Shown here in pieces: positions 25,040 to 33,710 of a DNA stretch of 64,000 nt (within the stretch, counting starts at the first letter, position 1; every line of letters starts with the position of its first letter). The position numbers and the translations under genes were made by a program. The DNA lies in assembly GCA_900542825.1 (NCBI GenBank), contig UQOY01000002.1, positions 62,001 through 126,000 on the forward strand, in the 5' to 3' direction. This DNA is from an uncultured Collinsella sp. Its GTDB lineage: Bacteria > Actinomycetota > Coriobacteriia > Coriobacteriales > Coriobacteriaceae. The notes beneath the pieces were generated by a model that saw only the letters and a program-made list of their open reading frames with translations, searched no databases and had not been told where the DNA came from.

Positions 25040-26377
25040 CTACTTCCCAAATAGCGCACCCAGCAGACCGCGGCGCTTGGGCTTCTCCTCTCGGCAGGAA
25101 CCCTCGGCAACCGCTGCCACCTGGCGCGGCTGTTCGCCGCATCCCTTACGCACGATCTGGTACAGGAAGGGCGATTTAACGTATTTGACCTCGATGGGCG
25201 CGGCATGCACGGTACTTTCGCCGGACAGATGCAGACTCGGATTGAGTGACGCCACCACATGCGTTTCGCGCTTGTCGCTAAACACCACCGCGGCCGCACG
25301 ACCCGTCTGGCCGTTCACGGCGATGCGCACTTGCTCGCCGTCGCGGCTATCCGACGCCGGGCGATCGACAAAGTAGACCGGCACCATCACCAGGCCGTCC
25401 TTGTGCTTGCGGGCCTTGCGCGCCCACGTGCGGATGCTCTTTTTATTGAGCCCCAGCACCGCCTCGGCATCGTTGCCGGCAATGTCGAGCGCCAGCTTAT
25501 CAATGACCACCTGGTCCTTGGTAGACGCATCGACGGAGACAACGCGGAAGTCGCCTTCCTGCATGGCCGGGTCAAACGGCCCAACCTTGGCAAAGTCCCA
25601 CGGCTCCAATATGCCCATAAGGCGAACATCCAGGTAGTTGGCCCTGGGATATGCCCAGTCGAGCACCTCGTAGTACACCAGGGTCTCCTTGCTCAGGCCC
25701 TTGCCCGGGAAGGACGCCATCATGCGCAGGTCCGCCAGCGCCATGGGGAAATAGAAGAGCATCATGTCGTTTTGGATCGCGTCTTCCACGTCATGCCCGG
25801 CAAAGGCGTCGGGGTACTGGCGCACCAGCTGCAGCGCGTTGGCACGCGCCTGTTGCGGCGAGATTTCACAGGGAATGCCCTGCTCAGGTACATACTCCGC
25901 ACCAACGCCCATGGTCAGACGCTTGCTAAAGGTACCGGGCTTGAGCAAGTCGGCAACGCCGATCTTATTACCGCAGGACGGGCACTCAAACACGCTCTGG
26001 GTCGATAACCCCTCAAAGGACGCACCGCAGAAGGGGCACGGAATGCTCACGTGCGTGGCTTCTTGGAACTCCTGAGCCGTGCCGCGGTCCTCCCACAGCA
26101 GATGCTCCAGAACCGACTGATTGCGCCAGTATGAATTAAAGAAATACCAGTCCGGGTCCTCCGGGCGCTCGAGTTGCGACACATGGGTGAGCTTAAGCAG
26201 CCCATCGACAACCGTCAGCGGCGTATGGCGAATACCCAGGGCGCTCTTGGGCTCCCCCGCATCGGCCTGCCACGGAACGACCGTGCCGCAATAGGCGCAC
26301 TCAAAGCTGCGTTTAGCCTGGTGTGAGTACATAGGGCCGCCGCAGTTTTGGCATTTAATGGCAAACATCTCGTCCAT
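25040..26377 (-). CDS. TFIIB-type zinc-ribbon protein, uncharacterised
   Basis: 445 residues. Two zinc ribbons can be seen. The first uses CQNCGG and CAYCGT (residues ~9-35), the second CPFCGA and CPSCGN (~115-140). The rest is a large soluble region with no catalytic motif I recognise (for example MALADLRMMASFPGKG, VYYEVLDWAYPRANYLDVRLMG). It ends with a basic KPKRRGLLGALFGK tail. A strong AAAGGAGG precedes the ATG. Proteins with this ribbon-plus-body layout occur in many Firmicutes and Actinobacteria, without a settled function. Confidence 0.8.
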   Translation of the reverse strand: MDEMFAIKCQNCGGPMYSHQAKRSFECAYCGTVVPWQADAGEPKSALGIRHTPLTVVDGLLKLTHVSQLERPEDPDWYFFNSYWRNQSVLEHLLWEDRGTAQEFQEATHVSIPCPFCGASFEGLSTQSVFECPSCGNKIGVADLLKPGTFSKRLTMGVGAEYVPEQGIPCEISPQQARANALQLVRQYPDAFAGHDVEDAIQNDMMLFYFPMALADLRMMASFPGKGLSKETLVYYEVLDWAYPRANYLDVRLMGILEPWDFAKVGPFDPAMQEGDFRVVSVDASTKDQVVIDKLALDIAGNDAEAVLGLNKKSIRTWARKARKHKDGLVMVPVYFVDRPASDSRDGEQVRIAVNGQTGRAAAVVFSDKRETHVVASLNPSLHLSGESTVHAAPIEVKYVKSPFLYQIVRKGCGEQPRQVAAVAEGSCREEKPKRRGLLGALFGK

Positions 26378-26595
26378 GGATACGTCCTCCTTTGCACAGG
26401 GGCTGTCGACATTAAGTATGTCGGGCAGGCAGGCACATGCCCATACCCATGTGGCCCAAAATGGAGCACCTGGTCGGACAAGAAGGGCCGCTCGTTAGCT
26501 CCAGCAGACCATTGCTGCATTTTCTGAGCATCGGTACACGGTGCGTCCATGCGAGCTACACTATCCCCTTAACCATGATTGTGAGGACGATTGCC

Positions 26596-27777
26596 ATGCT
26601 ATTTGTAAATCGGCTGGTACATAAACTTGTTCCCGGCAGCGAGGGCGAGCCGGTCGATGCAACTTGTCGCACCAACGCGGGCTTTGCCGCAGGCCTCATT
26701 TGCATTGGCCTCAACATTGCCCTGTGCCTAGCCAAGGGCATCGCGGGTCTGCTCGCCGGCTCCGTCTCGCTTATCGCCGACGCCTTCAACAACCTCTCCG
26801 ATGCGTCGAGCAACATTGTGAGCCTGCTCGGGTTCCGACTTGCCAGCCGCCCGGCCGACGAAGGTCACCCCTATGGCCACGGCCGCTACGAATACCTCGC
26901 CGGGCTGTTTGTCGCCGTCCTCGTTTGTGCCGTCGGCATCAACCTGGTGCTCGAGTCCGTTACCAAGATCATCAAGCCCTCCCCCACCGCGTATTCGGCG
27001 CTCTCCATGGCAGCCCTTGTCCTGTCCATGCTCGTTAAGCTCTGGATGGCCGCGTTCAACCGCACGCTGGGCGATCGCATCGACTCGGAGACGCTCGTCG
27101 CCACGGCGCAGGACTCCAAAAACGACGTCATTACCTCTGGCTCGGTCTTGGTGGCGGCGCTTATTTCGCAGACGACCGGCTTTGACCTCGATGGCTGGGC
27201 GGGCCTGGGCGTGGGCATCTTCATCTGCATCAGCGGCCTGGGCCTGGTGCGCGACGCCATCAGCCCGTTGCTGGGGCAAGCGCCCGACCCCAAGCTCGTC
27301 CAAGAAATCCGCGACAAGATCATGTCGTATCCGCAGGTCCTAGGCACGCACGACCTCATGGTGCACGACTACGGCCCCGGCCGCCAGTTTGCCAGCGCCC
27401 ACGTGGAGATGCCCGGCGAGGGCGACGCGTTTGAACATCACGAGATCCTGGACACCATCGAGCACGATATCAAACGGCAGATGGGCATCGACATCACGCT
27501 ACACTGCGACCCCATCGCCACCACCGGCGACGACCTACGCGGCTGGGTCAAGCGCGGCATCATGCAGATCGACCCCGCGCTCTCCATCCACGACCTGCAC
27601 GAGCACGACAGGTTCGTTTCGTTTGACCTGGTGCGTCCCGACGGCTTTGACATATCCGACGAGGAGCTGCTGGAGCTCGTCACGCGCATCGTGCACGAGC
27701 GCCGGCCCGATGCATCATGCGTCGTCACGTTCGATTCGGGCTTTAGCTCGCCCGAGCGTCCGGCAGAGCAGCTGTAA
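26596..27777 (+). CDS. cation diffusion facilitator (CDF) metal exporter
   Basis: 393 residues from ATG 26596, chosen because GAGGACG lies before it; ATG 26575 is an in-frame alternative. It exports divalent metal (Zn, Mn, Fe or Co) against protons. Six membrane segments are apparent. The metal site pairs are DAFNNLSDASSN in TM2 and AQDSKNDVITS in TM5, and a Gly/His-containing loop (GHPYGHGRYEYLAG) sits after TM2. The cytoplasmic C-terminal domain is present (THDLMVHDYGPGRQFASAHVEM) and extended by about 70 residues. DxxxD-type motifs fit Mn/Fe-type or general CDFs; the metal cannot be fixed. Confidence 0.92.
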   Translation: MLFVNRLVHKLVPGSEGEPVDATCRTNAGFAAGLICIGLNIALCLAKGIAGLLAGSVSLIADAFNNLSDASSNIVSLLGFRLASRPADEGHPYGHGRYEYLAGLFVAVLVCAVGINLVLESVTKIIKPSPTAYSALSMAALVLSMLVKLWMAAFNRTLGDRIDSETLVATAQDSKNDVITSGSVLVAALISQTTGFDLDGWAGLGVGIFICISGLGLVRDAISPLLGQAPDPKLVQEIRDKIMSYPQVLGTHDLMVHDYGPGRQFASAHVEMPGEGDAFEHHEILDTIEHDIKRQMGIDITLHCDPIATTGDDLRGWVKRGIMQIDPALSIHDLHEHDRFVSFDLVRPDGFDISDEELLELVTRIVHERRPDASCVVTFDSGFSSPERPAEQL

Positions 27778-27785
27778 TCGACAGC

Positions 27786-27854
27786 AAAACGGGACGCAGG
27801 ACCGCCGACCAACGCGCCTATGCGCCCGGTCACGCGATCCTGCGTCCCGTTTTT
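27786..27854. terminator. bidirectional terminator between convergent genes
   Basis: AAAACGGGACGCAGGA and TCCTGCGTCCCGTTTT form a 16-bp perfect stem, with A/T runs on both sides. It serves the CDF gene and the convergent membrane-protein gene. Confidence 0.85.
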
Positions 27855-27887
27855 GTTTGCACCGCTAAGGCCCTAGCCGCTCGACCG

Positions 27888-28874
27888 CTAGTTTCCCTGT
27901 GCGCCCGAAATGCCGTTTTGCAGCGCGTCCCAGGCATTGGTAGCCATATCGCCCAGATTCTGAGCAGTATCGCCGAGGTTCTGAGCCGTATCACCCAGCT
28001 CTTGCGCCTTGTCTCCCAACTCCTGTGCCTTGTTGCTCAAGTCCTCCAGCGTATTGGAGCTCGAGCTGTCGGTACCGCTTTGGCCGTCGGGCGAGTTGCC
28101 CGAGCCGTTCTTGTGCGTGAGTTGAATTTCGAGGTTACCGTTGTCGTTATAGTAGGCAGAAGTAACAACCCAGTTGGCATCGACAACAGGCGTCGAGCCG
28201 TCGTCAGTCAGAATCACAGCATTCGAAAGATCGGCGCCGCGCGACTTGAGGAGCTTCTTGGCGTTGGACCAGTACTGCCCCGGGATATCGCTCAGATCGA
28301 CGGTGCTAGACGAGGCGGACTCGGTTTGCTCGGCAGTGGTATCGGCCGTTGAACTCCCTCGCTTGTTGAGCATGCCCGACACGATGGCGAACACAATCGA
28401 GAGGGCAAAGAAAATCGCCAACACAATGAGGATCTTCTTGATCACACTCGACGAACGCGACGGCGTCTCTTCCTCGTCCTCACCATACTGCGGAATCGAT
28501 TTGGGATACTCGCGATAGGGCTGGCGCGCATACGGATCGCGCGACTCATATCGAGGTTGGGCCTGTGCCGTGCGCGGCATATACGTCGTCTGCTGAGGCT
28601 GCGGAATAGGATTTTGCGGCAGGTTGTTATAAGCATCTGTCGCCGCATTGCCATACGGGTCCGGCGCCGCATTGCCATACGGGTCCTGCGGTGCATAATC
28701 AAACGGATCCCGTGGTGCATCGCCATAACCCATAACCCGTGTGGGTTCGGCAGACACCTGCGTCGCATCGGGAGCAGCATTGCCGGGATTCGGCACTATA
28801 CGGGTCGCATCGGCGCTGCCGCCAGCCTGTGCGGAGCCATATCCGCCCATCACGGTCGTCTTGTCCTGGTCCAT
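27888..28874 (-). CDS. single-pass membrane protein with Pro/Tyr-rich cytoplasmic N-terminus
   Basis: 328 residues. Residues 1-~145 are low-complexity and rich in Asp, Pro, Tyr, Asn and Ala, with repeated DPYGNAA units. Then comes one membrane helix (IKKILIVLAIFFALSIVFAIV). An extracellular Ser/Thr-rich linker leads to a small domain (DIPGQYWSNAKKLLKSRGAD through NLEIQLTHK) with a PASTA-like size. The C-terminal tail has about five repeats of the form KAQELGD/TAQNLGD, a likely amphipathic helix or coiled coil. The N-terminal TTVMGG and TRVMGYG motifs resemble FHA-binding or phosphorylated termini. Role unknown; cell-envelope sensing is a guess. Confidence 0.75.
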   Translation of the reverse strand: MDQDKTTVMGGYGSAQAGGSADATRIVPNPGNAAPDATQVSAEPTRVMGYGDAPRDPFDYAPQDPYGNAAPDPYGNAATDAYNNLPQNPIPQPQQTTYMPRTAQAQPRYESRDPYARQPYREYPKSIPQYGEDEEETPSRSSSVIKKILIVLAIFFALSIVFAIVSGMLNKRGSSTADTTAEQTESASSSTVDLSDIPGQYWSNAKKLLKSRGADLSNAVILTDDGSTPVVDANWVVTSAYYNDNGNLEIQLTHKNGSGNSPDGQSGTDSSSSNTLEDLSNKAQELGDKAQELGDTAQNLGDTAQNLGDMATNAWDALQNGISGAQGN

Positions 28875-29011
28875 GCAACGTTTCCTTTCCGTCGCCTGTA
28901 AGCATCAAGTTATCAATGCATTCTACCCGCGCAAAAGCCTATGATGGGCAAAGGCCGTCGGTATCTACAAGACATGCGCGGCCGACGGTTACAAGCGAAT
29001 CGAGAAACGTC

Positions 29012-29248
29012 ATGGCAAAAAGCAAGCTCATCAAAGACACAACGCGCGCCGAACGCGAGGAGATCATTAAGCTGGCACTCGCGGGCTGCGGCAACGGCAG
29101 TTGCGATAACTGTGGAAGCTGCAGCTTGGGAGCCGGCGATCCATATGGCACCTACCAGCCCTACATTGACGGCGAGATGGAAATCGCCGATATCAACATG
29201 ATGGTCGCCGAACGCAACGCCAAACTTTTCGGCCTCCAGCGCGGCTAA
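29012..29248 (+). CDS. small cysteine-rich protein
   Basis: 78 residues (MAKSKLIKDTTRAEREEIIK...). The motif CGNGSCDNCGSCS at residues ~25-37 holds four closely spaced Cys that could bind zinc or an Fe-S cluster. The rest is helical. The ribosome-binding site is modest (GAGAAACG). It is followed within 2 bp by a large palindromic repeat. No function is recognised. Confidence 0.7.
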   Translation: MAKSKLIKDTTRAEREEIIKLALAGCGNGSCDNCGSCSLGAGDPYGTYQPYIDGEMEIADINMMVAERNAKLFGLQRG

Positions 29249-29249
29249 T

Positions 29250-29332
29250 GATCCCAAGGGGACGGAGGAAAACGGATCACTTAGGGGGTTGACCCTGTGC
29301 GGTGATCCGTTTTCCTCCGTCCCCTTGGGATC
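29250..29332. repeat. palindromic repeat family A, full copy
   Basis: Arms of 31 bp (29250-29280 and 29302-29332) are perfect inverted copies around a 21-base loop. The core is GACGGAGGAAAACGGATC. Another full copy is at 50702-50790 and half copies are at 61787 and 62184. The layout is REP-like: intergenic, palindromic and dispersed. Confidence 0.9.
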
Positions 29333-29369
29333 AAAAAGCCCCGCCGGGCCTTGGTAGGCGCGGCGGGGC
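29333..29369 (-). terminator. intrinsic terminator of formate-THF ligase gene
   Basis: On the minus strand GCCCCGCCG pairs with CGGCGGGGC and is followed by TTTTT. It lies 26 bp past the fhs stop and directly abuts repeat A. Confidence 0.85.
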
Positions 29370-29394
29370 GGGCAAGCGACTATAAGCAGCAGGC

Positions 29395-31062
29395 TTAGAA
29401 CAGGCCGGTGATGTTGCCGTCGTTATCGACGTCGATGTTCTCTGCCGCGGGAACCTTGGGCAGGCCCGGCATGGTCAAAACGCTGCCGGTCAGCGCGACC
29501 ACAAAGTGGGCACCGGCAGAAACCTTGAGCTCGCGCACGGTGATGCGGAAATTCTCGGGAGCGCCCAGGGCCTTGGCGTTATCGCTAAAGCTGTACTGGG
29601 TCTTGGCGACGCACACCGGCAGGTTACCAAAGCCGTTCTCGCGCAGCTCGGCGAGCTGGCGCTTGGCAGCCGGGGTAAAGTCAACGCCATCGGCGCGGTA
29701 GACCTTGGTGGCGACGGCCTCGAGGGCATCGGCGACATCGGCACCGTCTTCGTAGGCAAACTTGAGCTCGCTCGGCTGCTCAATCAGGCGCATGACCTCA
29801 TCGGCCAGGTCGAGCGCGCCCTCGCCGCCCTTGGCCCAAACCTCGGACAGCTTAACGTTAACGCCGAGCTTCTGACACTCGGACTCGATGAGCTCGAGTT
29901 CGGCCTCGGTGTCCGTCGGGAAGCGATTGATGGCGACCACGCAGGGAAGACCGTAGACATTCTGAATGTTCTCGACGTGGCGCAGCAGGTTGGGCATGCC
30001 GGCCTTGAGGGCCTCGAGGTTCTCGTCGTTAAGGTCGGCCTTGGCAACGCCGCCGTTGTACTTAAGCGCGCGGGCGGTGGCGACAATCACGACGGCGCTG
30101 GGGCGAACGCCCGTCATGCGGCACTTGATGTCGAGGAACTTCTCGGCACCCAGATCGGCGCCAAAGCCTGCCTCGGTAATGGCGACATCGCCAAAGCGCA
30201 TAGCCATGCGCGTAGCCATGATGGAGTTGCAGCCGTGGGCGATGTTGGCGAAGGGGCCGCCGTGGACAAACGCGGGCGTACCCTCGAGCGTCTGCACCAG
30301 GTTGGGCTTGAGCGCATCCTTAAGCAGGGCCGCCATGGCGCCCTGAGCCTTGAGGTCGCGGGCGCGGACGGGCTCGCCGGCAAAGTTGTAGCCGACGACG
30401 ATCTCGCCCAGGCGCTCCTTGAGGTCGTTGATGCTCGTAGACAGGCACAGGATTGCCATGACCTCGGAGGCAACGGTGATATCGAAGCCGTCCTCGCGCG
30501 GCACGCCCTGAGCCTTGCCGCCAATGCCGTCGATAACGTGGCGCAGCTGGCGGTCGTTCATGTCGACAACGCGCTTCCAGGTGATGCGTTTAACATCGAT
30601 TCCGAGCTGGTTGCCCTGCTGAATATGGTTGTCGAGCATGGCAGCCAGCAGGTTATTGGCGGCACCGATAGCGTGGAAGTCGCCGGTAAAGTGCAGATTG
30701 ATGTCCTCCATGGGGATGACCTGCGCCCAGCCGCCGCCCGCGGCACCGCCCTTTACGCCAAAGACGGGGCCGAGCGAAGGCTCGCGCAGGGCCACGGCGC
30801 TCTTGACGCCGCGACGACGCAGACCGTCGGCCAGACCGATGGTCGTAGTGGTCTTGCCCTCGCCGGCGGGCGTGGGGTTGATGGCGGTCACGAGGACGAG
30901 CTTGGCCTGGTGATCGGTCGGCTCGTTGAGCAGCGAATAGTCAACCTTAGCCTTGTCGAAGCCGTACGGAATCAGGTGCTTTACGTCGACGCCGGCGTTC
31001 TTAGCCACCTCGGTAATGGGCAGCGGCGTGACGGAACGTGCGATTTCGATGTCAGTAGGCAT
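29395..31062 (-). CDS. fhs: formate-tetrahydrofolate ligase
   Basis: 555 residues from ATG 31062 (MPTDIEIARSVTPLPITEVA) behind GAAAGGACC; the longer frame to 31122 lacks such a site. It makes 10-formyl-THF from formate, THF and ATP. The P-loop-like TPAGEGKTTTTIGLADGL (~residue 65), the EPSLGPVFGVKGGAAGGGWAQVIPMEDINLHFTGD block and FVHGGPFANIAHGCNS are diagnostic. Length matches the family. It works with the FchA-like and FolD proteins at 4.1-5.6 kb. It has its own terminator and looks monocistronic. Confidence 0.97.
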   Translation of the reverse strand: MPTDIEIARSVTPLPITEVAKNAGVDVKHLIPYGFDKAKVDYSLLNEPTDHQAKLVLVTAINPTPAGEGKTTTTIGLADGLRRRGVKSAVALREPSLGPVFGVKGGAAGGGWAQVIPMEDINLHFTGDFHAIGAANNLLAAMLDNHIQQGNQLGIDVKRITWKRVVDMNDRQLRHVIDGIGGKAQGVPREDGFDITVASEVMAILCLSTSINDLKERLGEIVVGYNFAGEPVRARDLKAQGAMAALLKDALKPNLVQTLEGTPAFVHGGPFANIAHGCNSIMATRMAMRFGDVAITEAGFGADLGAEKFLDIKCRMTGVRPSAVVIVATARALKYNGGVAKADLNDENLEALKAGMPNLLRHVENIQNVYGLPCVVAINRFPTDTEAELELIESECQKLGVNVKLSEVWAKGGEGALDLADEVMRLIEQPSELKFAYEDGADVADALEAVATKVYRADGVDFTPAAKRQLAELRENGFGNLPVCVAKTQYSFSDNAKALGAPENFRITVRELKVSAGAHFVVALTGSVLTMPGLPKVPAAENIDVDNDGNITGLF

Positions 31063-31207
31063 GGGCGGTCCTTTCGTTACCAGATGAGAAAAAGACCAAT
31101 TCAGCATAGCACGGGCGCGCAATAGTAAAACACCCGTAACCGATGAATGGCGATATGTTTATCCAATGCTCAGCGATAGCCTACAGACCAGCCAAAACAA
31201 ACCCGTC

Positions 31208-32275
31208 CTAAACGGTCGGCTCAATTCCTAAGTGCTCAAAGGTGCGAAGCGTTGCCTGGCGGCCCTGGGGCGTACGAATCATCAAGCCGCACTGCAGCAG
31301 ATAGGGCTCATAGACATCCTCGAGCGTACCTGGGTCCTCGCCCACCGCGCTGGCAAGGGTCGTCAGGCCCACGGCACGGCCGGAGAACGTCTTGGCAAGC
31401 GTCTCCAAGATGCGAATATCCATCCAGTCCAGACCAAGCTCATCAATCTCGAAGAACTCGAGTGCCTGACGGCAAATGTCAAGCTCAATAGGACCGTTGC
31501 CGCGTACCTGCGCATAGTCGCGCACACGCTTGAGCAGACGGTTGGCCAAGCGCGGCGTGCCACGCGAACGTGAGCCGATCTCGAGCGCACTCGGATGGTC
31601 GATCGTCACGCCCAGAATGGTTGCCGAGCGCGTCACGATCTGGGCAAGCTCCTCGACCGTGTAGTAATCCAGGCGATACGAAATGCCAAAGCGGTCGCGC
31701 AGCGGGCCGGTCAGCATACCCGAGCGAGTCGTTGCCGCCACCAGCGTAAACTTAGGGATATCCAGGCGAATCGAACGTGCGGCCGGGCCTTTACCGATCA
31801 CGATATCGAGCGCAAAGTCCTCCATAGCGGGATACAGGACTTCCTCGACCGAACGGTTAAGGCGGTGGATCTCGTCGATAAACAGCACGTCACCCGGCTG
31901 CAAGTTGGTAAGGATAGCCGCCAGGTCGCCGGTACGCGCGATGGCCGGGCCGCTCGTCGTCTTGATCTGAGCGCCCAGCTCGTTGGCGATAACGGTGGCC
32001 AGCGTGGTCTTACCCAGACCCGGAGGGCCCGAAAAGATCACGTGGTCGAGCGTCTCGCCACGGCTCTGTGCCGCCTCGATCAGCACGCGCAGGCTCTGCT
32101 TAATGTGCTCCTGGCCACAATAGTCGTCCAGGCGCTGGGGACGCAGGGTACGGTCGACATCGAGGTCTTCGGGCGTCAGCTCCGAGCCCACCATGCGCTC
32201 ACCGTGCGCCATGGATGCCGCCGGCGAATTGCCGGGCGTCGCCCACAGGTCCTGAGAGTCATCGGCTTCCCACAT
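31208..32275 (-). CDS. ruvB: RuvB Holliday junction branch-migration ATPase
   Basis: 355 residues from ATG 32275, which overlaps the ruvA stop (TGATG). AAA+ motor of the RuvAB complex. Walker A is GPPGLGKTTLATVIANELG, Walker B is DVLFIDEIHRLN, sensor 1 is ATTRSGMLTGPLRDRFG, and the winged-helix C-terminus includes GLTTLASAVGEDPGTLEDVYEPYLLQ. The N-terminal ~35 residues before LRPQRLDDYCGQ are longer than in E. coli. Third gene of ruvCAB. Confidence 0.97.
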   Translation of the reverse strand: MWEADDSQDLWATPGNSPAASMAHGERMVGSELTPEDLDVDRTLRPQRLDDYCGQEHIKQSLRVLIEAAQSRGETLDHVIFSGPPGLGKTTLATVIANELGAQIKTTSGPAIARTGDLAAILTNLQPGDVLFIDEIHRLNRSVEEVLYPAMEDFALDIVIGKGPAARSIRLDIPKFTLVAATTRSGMLTGPLRDRFGISYRLDYYTVEELAQIVTRSATILGVTIDHPSALEIGSRSRGTPRLANRLLKRVRDYAQVRGNGPIELDICRQALEFFEIDELGLDWMDIRILETLAKTFSGRAVGLTTLASAVGEDPGTLEDVYEPYLLQCGLMIRTPQGRQATLRTFEHLGIEPTV

Positions 32276-32895
32276 CACGCATCCATTCCGAGTCGCTTAA
32301 GCGCCGCGCCGAGCAGATCCTCGACACGCATATCCTGCCCATCATACCCGCTCAGGGCAACCTCGGTCTCCTGCGGGCTAAAGCCCATGGAGAGGAGCGC
32401 CGCGCGGGCGTCATCGATTGCCGAGGGAGCGGCGGCGGGGACCGGCATCGCAACCTGACCGGGGATTATGTCGACCGGAACAAAGCCCTTATCCTTGGCA
32501 AAGGTGCTCTTGAGCTCCAGAATGAGGCGCTGGGCGGTCTTTTTGCCCACACCGGGCACCTTGGCCATGCCCTTGTCGTCCTCGGCCATCACCAGGGAAT
32601 ACAGCTGTCCCACGGTATAGGTGGAAAGCACGGCAAGCGCCAGTCGCGGACCGACGCCCGAGACGGACACGAGTCGATCGAACATCGTGCGCTCGTCCTT
32701 GGAGGCAAAGCCAAAGAGCGTCATGGCGTCCTCGCGCACCTGCATACGGGTATAAAGGCGCACCTCGCCGCCGGGCGTAGGCAGCGTGACGGCAGTGCTG
32801 CCCGAAATACCGAGCTCAAAGCCCACGCCCGATACATCGACGACGGCCGAGCTCATCGTGGCCTCGACAAGCGTTCCATGGAGCTGGGAGATCAT
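32275..32895 (-). CDS. ruvA: RuvA Holliday junction DNA-binding protein
   Basis: 206 residues. The N-terminal OB-fold begins MISQLHGTLVEATMSSAVVDVSGVGFEL. Two helix-hairpin-helix motifs (LVSVSGVGPRLALAVLSTY and LAKVPGVGKKTAQRLILELK) bind the junction. The C-terminal domain III (DDARAALLSMGFSPQETEVAL) contacts RuvB. Start and stop overlap its neighbours by one base, so the operon is translationally coupled. Confidence 0.97.
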   Translation of the reverse strand: MISQLHGTLVEATMSSAVVDVSGVGFELGISGSTAVTLPTPGGEVRLYTRMQVREDAMTLFGFASKDERTMFDRLVSVSGVGPRLALAVLSTYTVGQLYSLVMAEDDKGMAKVPGVGKKTAQRLILELKSTFAKDKGFVPVDIIPGQVAMPVPAAAPSAIDDARAALLSMGFSPQETEVALSGYDGQDMRVEDLLGAALKRLGMDA

Positions 32896-33416
32896 CAGTA
32901 TCCGGTTCCTCTCTGTTGATAGAACTCGCCGCCGGTAAGCGCCCGGGTGCGGCTTAAGTTGACGTGGCAGATAGCGCAGGCCAGGGCATCTGCGGCATGG
33001 TCTGGGCGAGGGTCGTGATCGAGCTGCGTGAGCGTGCGCACCATGTAGGCAACCTGCCGTTTGTCCGCGGCGCCGGTGCCCACGACAGCCTGCTTAATCT
33101 GCATGGGCGTATACTCGCCGATCTCGAGCGCGCATTCCGAAAGCGCTACGAGCGCGGCACCGCGGGCATGCGCCGTGGGGATGGCCGAGCGAACGTTAGC
33201 GCCAAAGTAGATGCTCTCGATGGCCGCGGTATCGGGACGGTAGCGTTCGACGACGCCCTTGAGGTCGCGGGCGATATGCGACAGGCGCACCGCGAGCGGG
33301 CTGCCCGCACTGGTCTCGATACAACCGTAGGCACGGCAGCGGACCTCGCCACGCCGCTCCTCGATAATCCCCCAGCCCGTATGGGCCAAACCAGGGTCGA
33401 TACCCAAAATGACCAA
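32895..33416 (-). CDS. ruvC: RuvC Holliday junction resolvase
   Basis: 173 residues from a TTG start with GGGAGG 6 bases upstream; no ATG fits the conserved N-terminus VILGIDPGLAHTGWG. The acidic active site is visible: Asp in GIDPG, Glu in AAIESIYFG, and the C-terminal HDPRPDHAADALACAICH with two Asp. RuvC cleaves junctions moved by RuvAB. A LexA-type box lies 57-69 bp upstream, so the three genes are probably SOS-induced. Confidence 0.96.
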   Translation of the reverse strand: MVILGIDPGLAHTGWGIIEERRGEVRCRAYGCIETSAGSPLAVRLSHIARDLKGVVERYRPDTAAIESIYFGANVRSAIPTAHARGAALVALSECALEIGEYTPMQIKQAVVGTGAADKRQVAYMVRTLTQLDHDPRPDHAADALACAICHVNLSRTRALTGGEFYQQRGTGY

Positions 33417-33471
33417 GCCGACCTCCCCTCGTCACCAGCACAGCGCAAGGCAACGCCCCGCGCACTATTCA

Positions 33472-33485
33472 CGAACGTCTGTTCT
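33472..33485. promoter_or_regulatory. candidate LexA (SOS) box of ruvCAB
   Basis: CGAACGTCTGTTCT matches the GAAC-N4-GTTC form used by LexA in Gram-positive bacteria. On the minus strand TATTCT, a possible -10, sits immediately upstream of the box and TTGATA lies 15 bp before that. The position before ruvC makes it biologically sensible. Confidence 0.65.
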
Positions 33486-33548
33486 AGAATAACACAACGG
33501 CGACCGTATCAAGCAGGCAAGGTTGAACCATAGGTTGAGCATAAGTCA

Positions 33549-33692
33549 GCGAGCGAGTCCCTGCCGTGGCAAGGTGTCGCGAAAGAGGAGCGCCGCGTAC
33601 TTCTGTACGCAAGCGACGGTTTGAGCGGCAGATTGCCCGGCAGGGGCTCGCGCAGCGTCGACTCGTTACGCGGTTTGGTAAAGCCGCGTAAC
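33549..33692. other. highly structured intergenic sequence between the NadE-like gene and ruvC
   Basis: Nested complementarity can be read by eye. GCGAGTCCCTGCCGTGGCAA at 33553-33572 pairs with 33633-33653 apart from a few mismatches. A small hairpin GCGTAC-TTCT-GTACGC at 33595-33610 lies inside it. A strong hairpin at 33665-33692 has 12-bp arms with one mismatch and loop GGTA. The last may terminate the NadE-like gene. The rest could be a dispersed repeat or a structured RNA. No coding frame is convincing. Confidence 0.5.
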
Positions 33693-33710
33693 CTTGGCCC
33701 TATCCCATAG

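Noticed and set aside
29506..31125. 539-codon frame antisense to fhs
   Set aside because: Same reasoning: fhs is certain and the shadow has no independent motifs.
31063..31207. Possible THF riboswitch or other control RNA near fhs
   Set aside because: I looked for paired conserved cores upstream of fhs and saw none.
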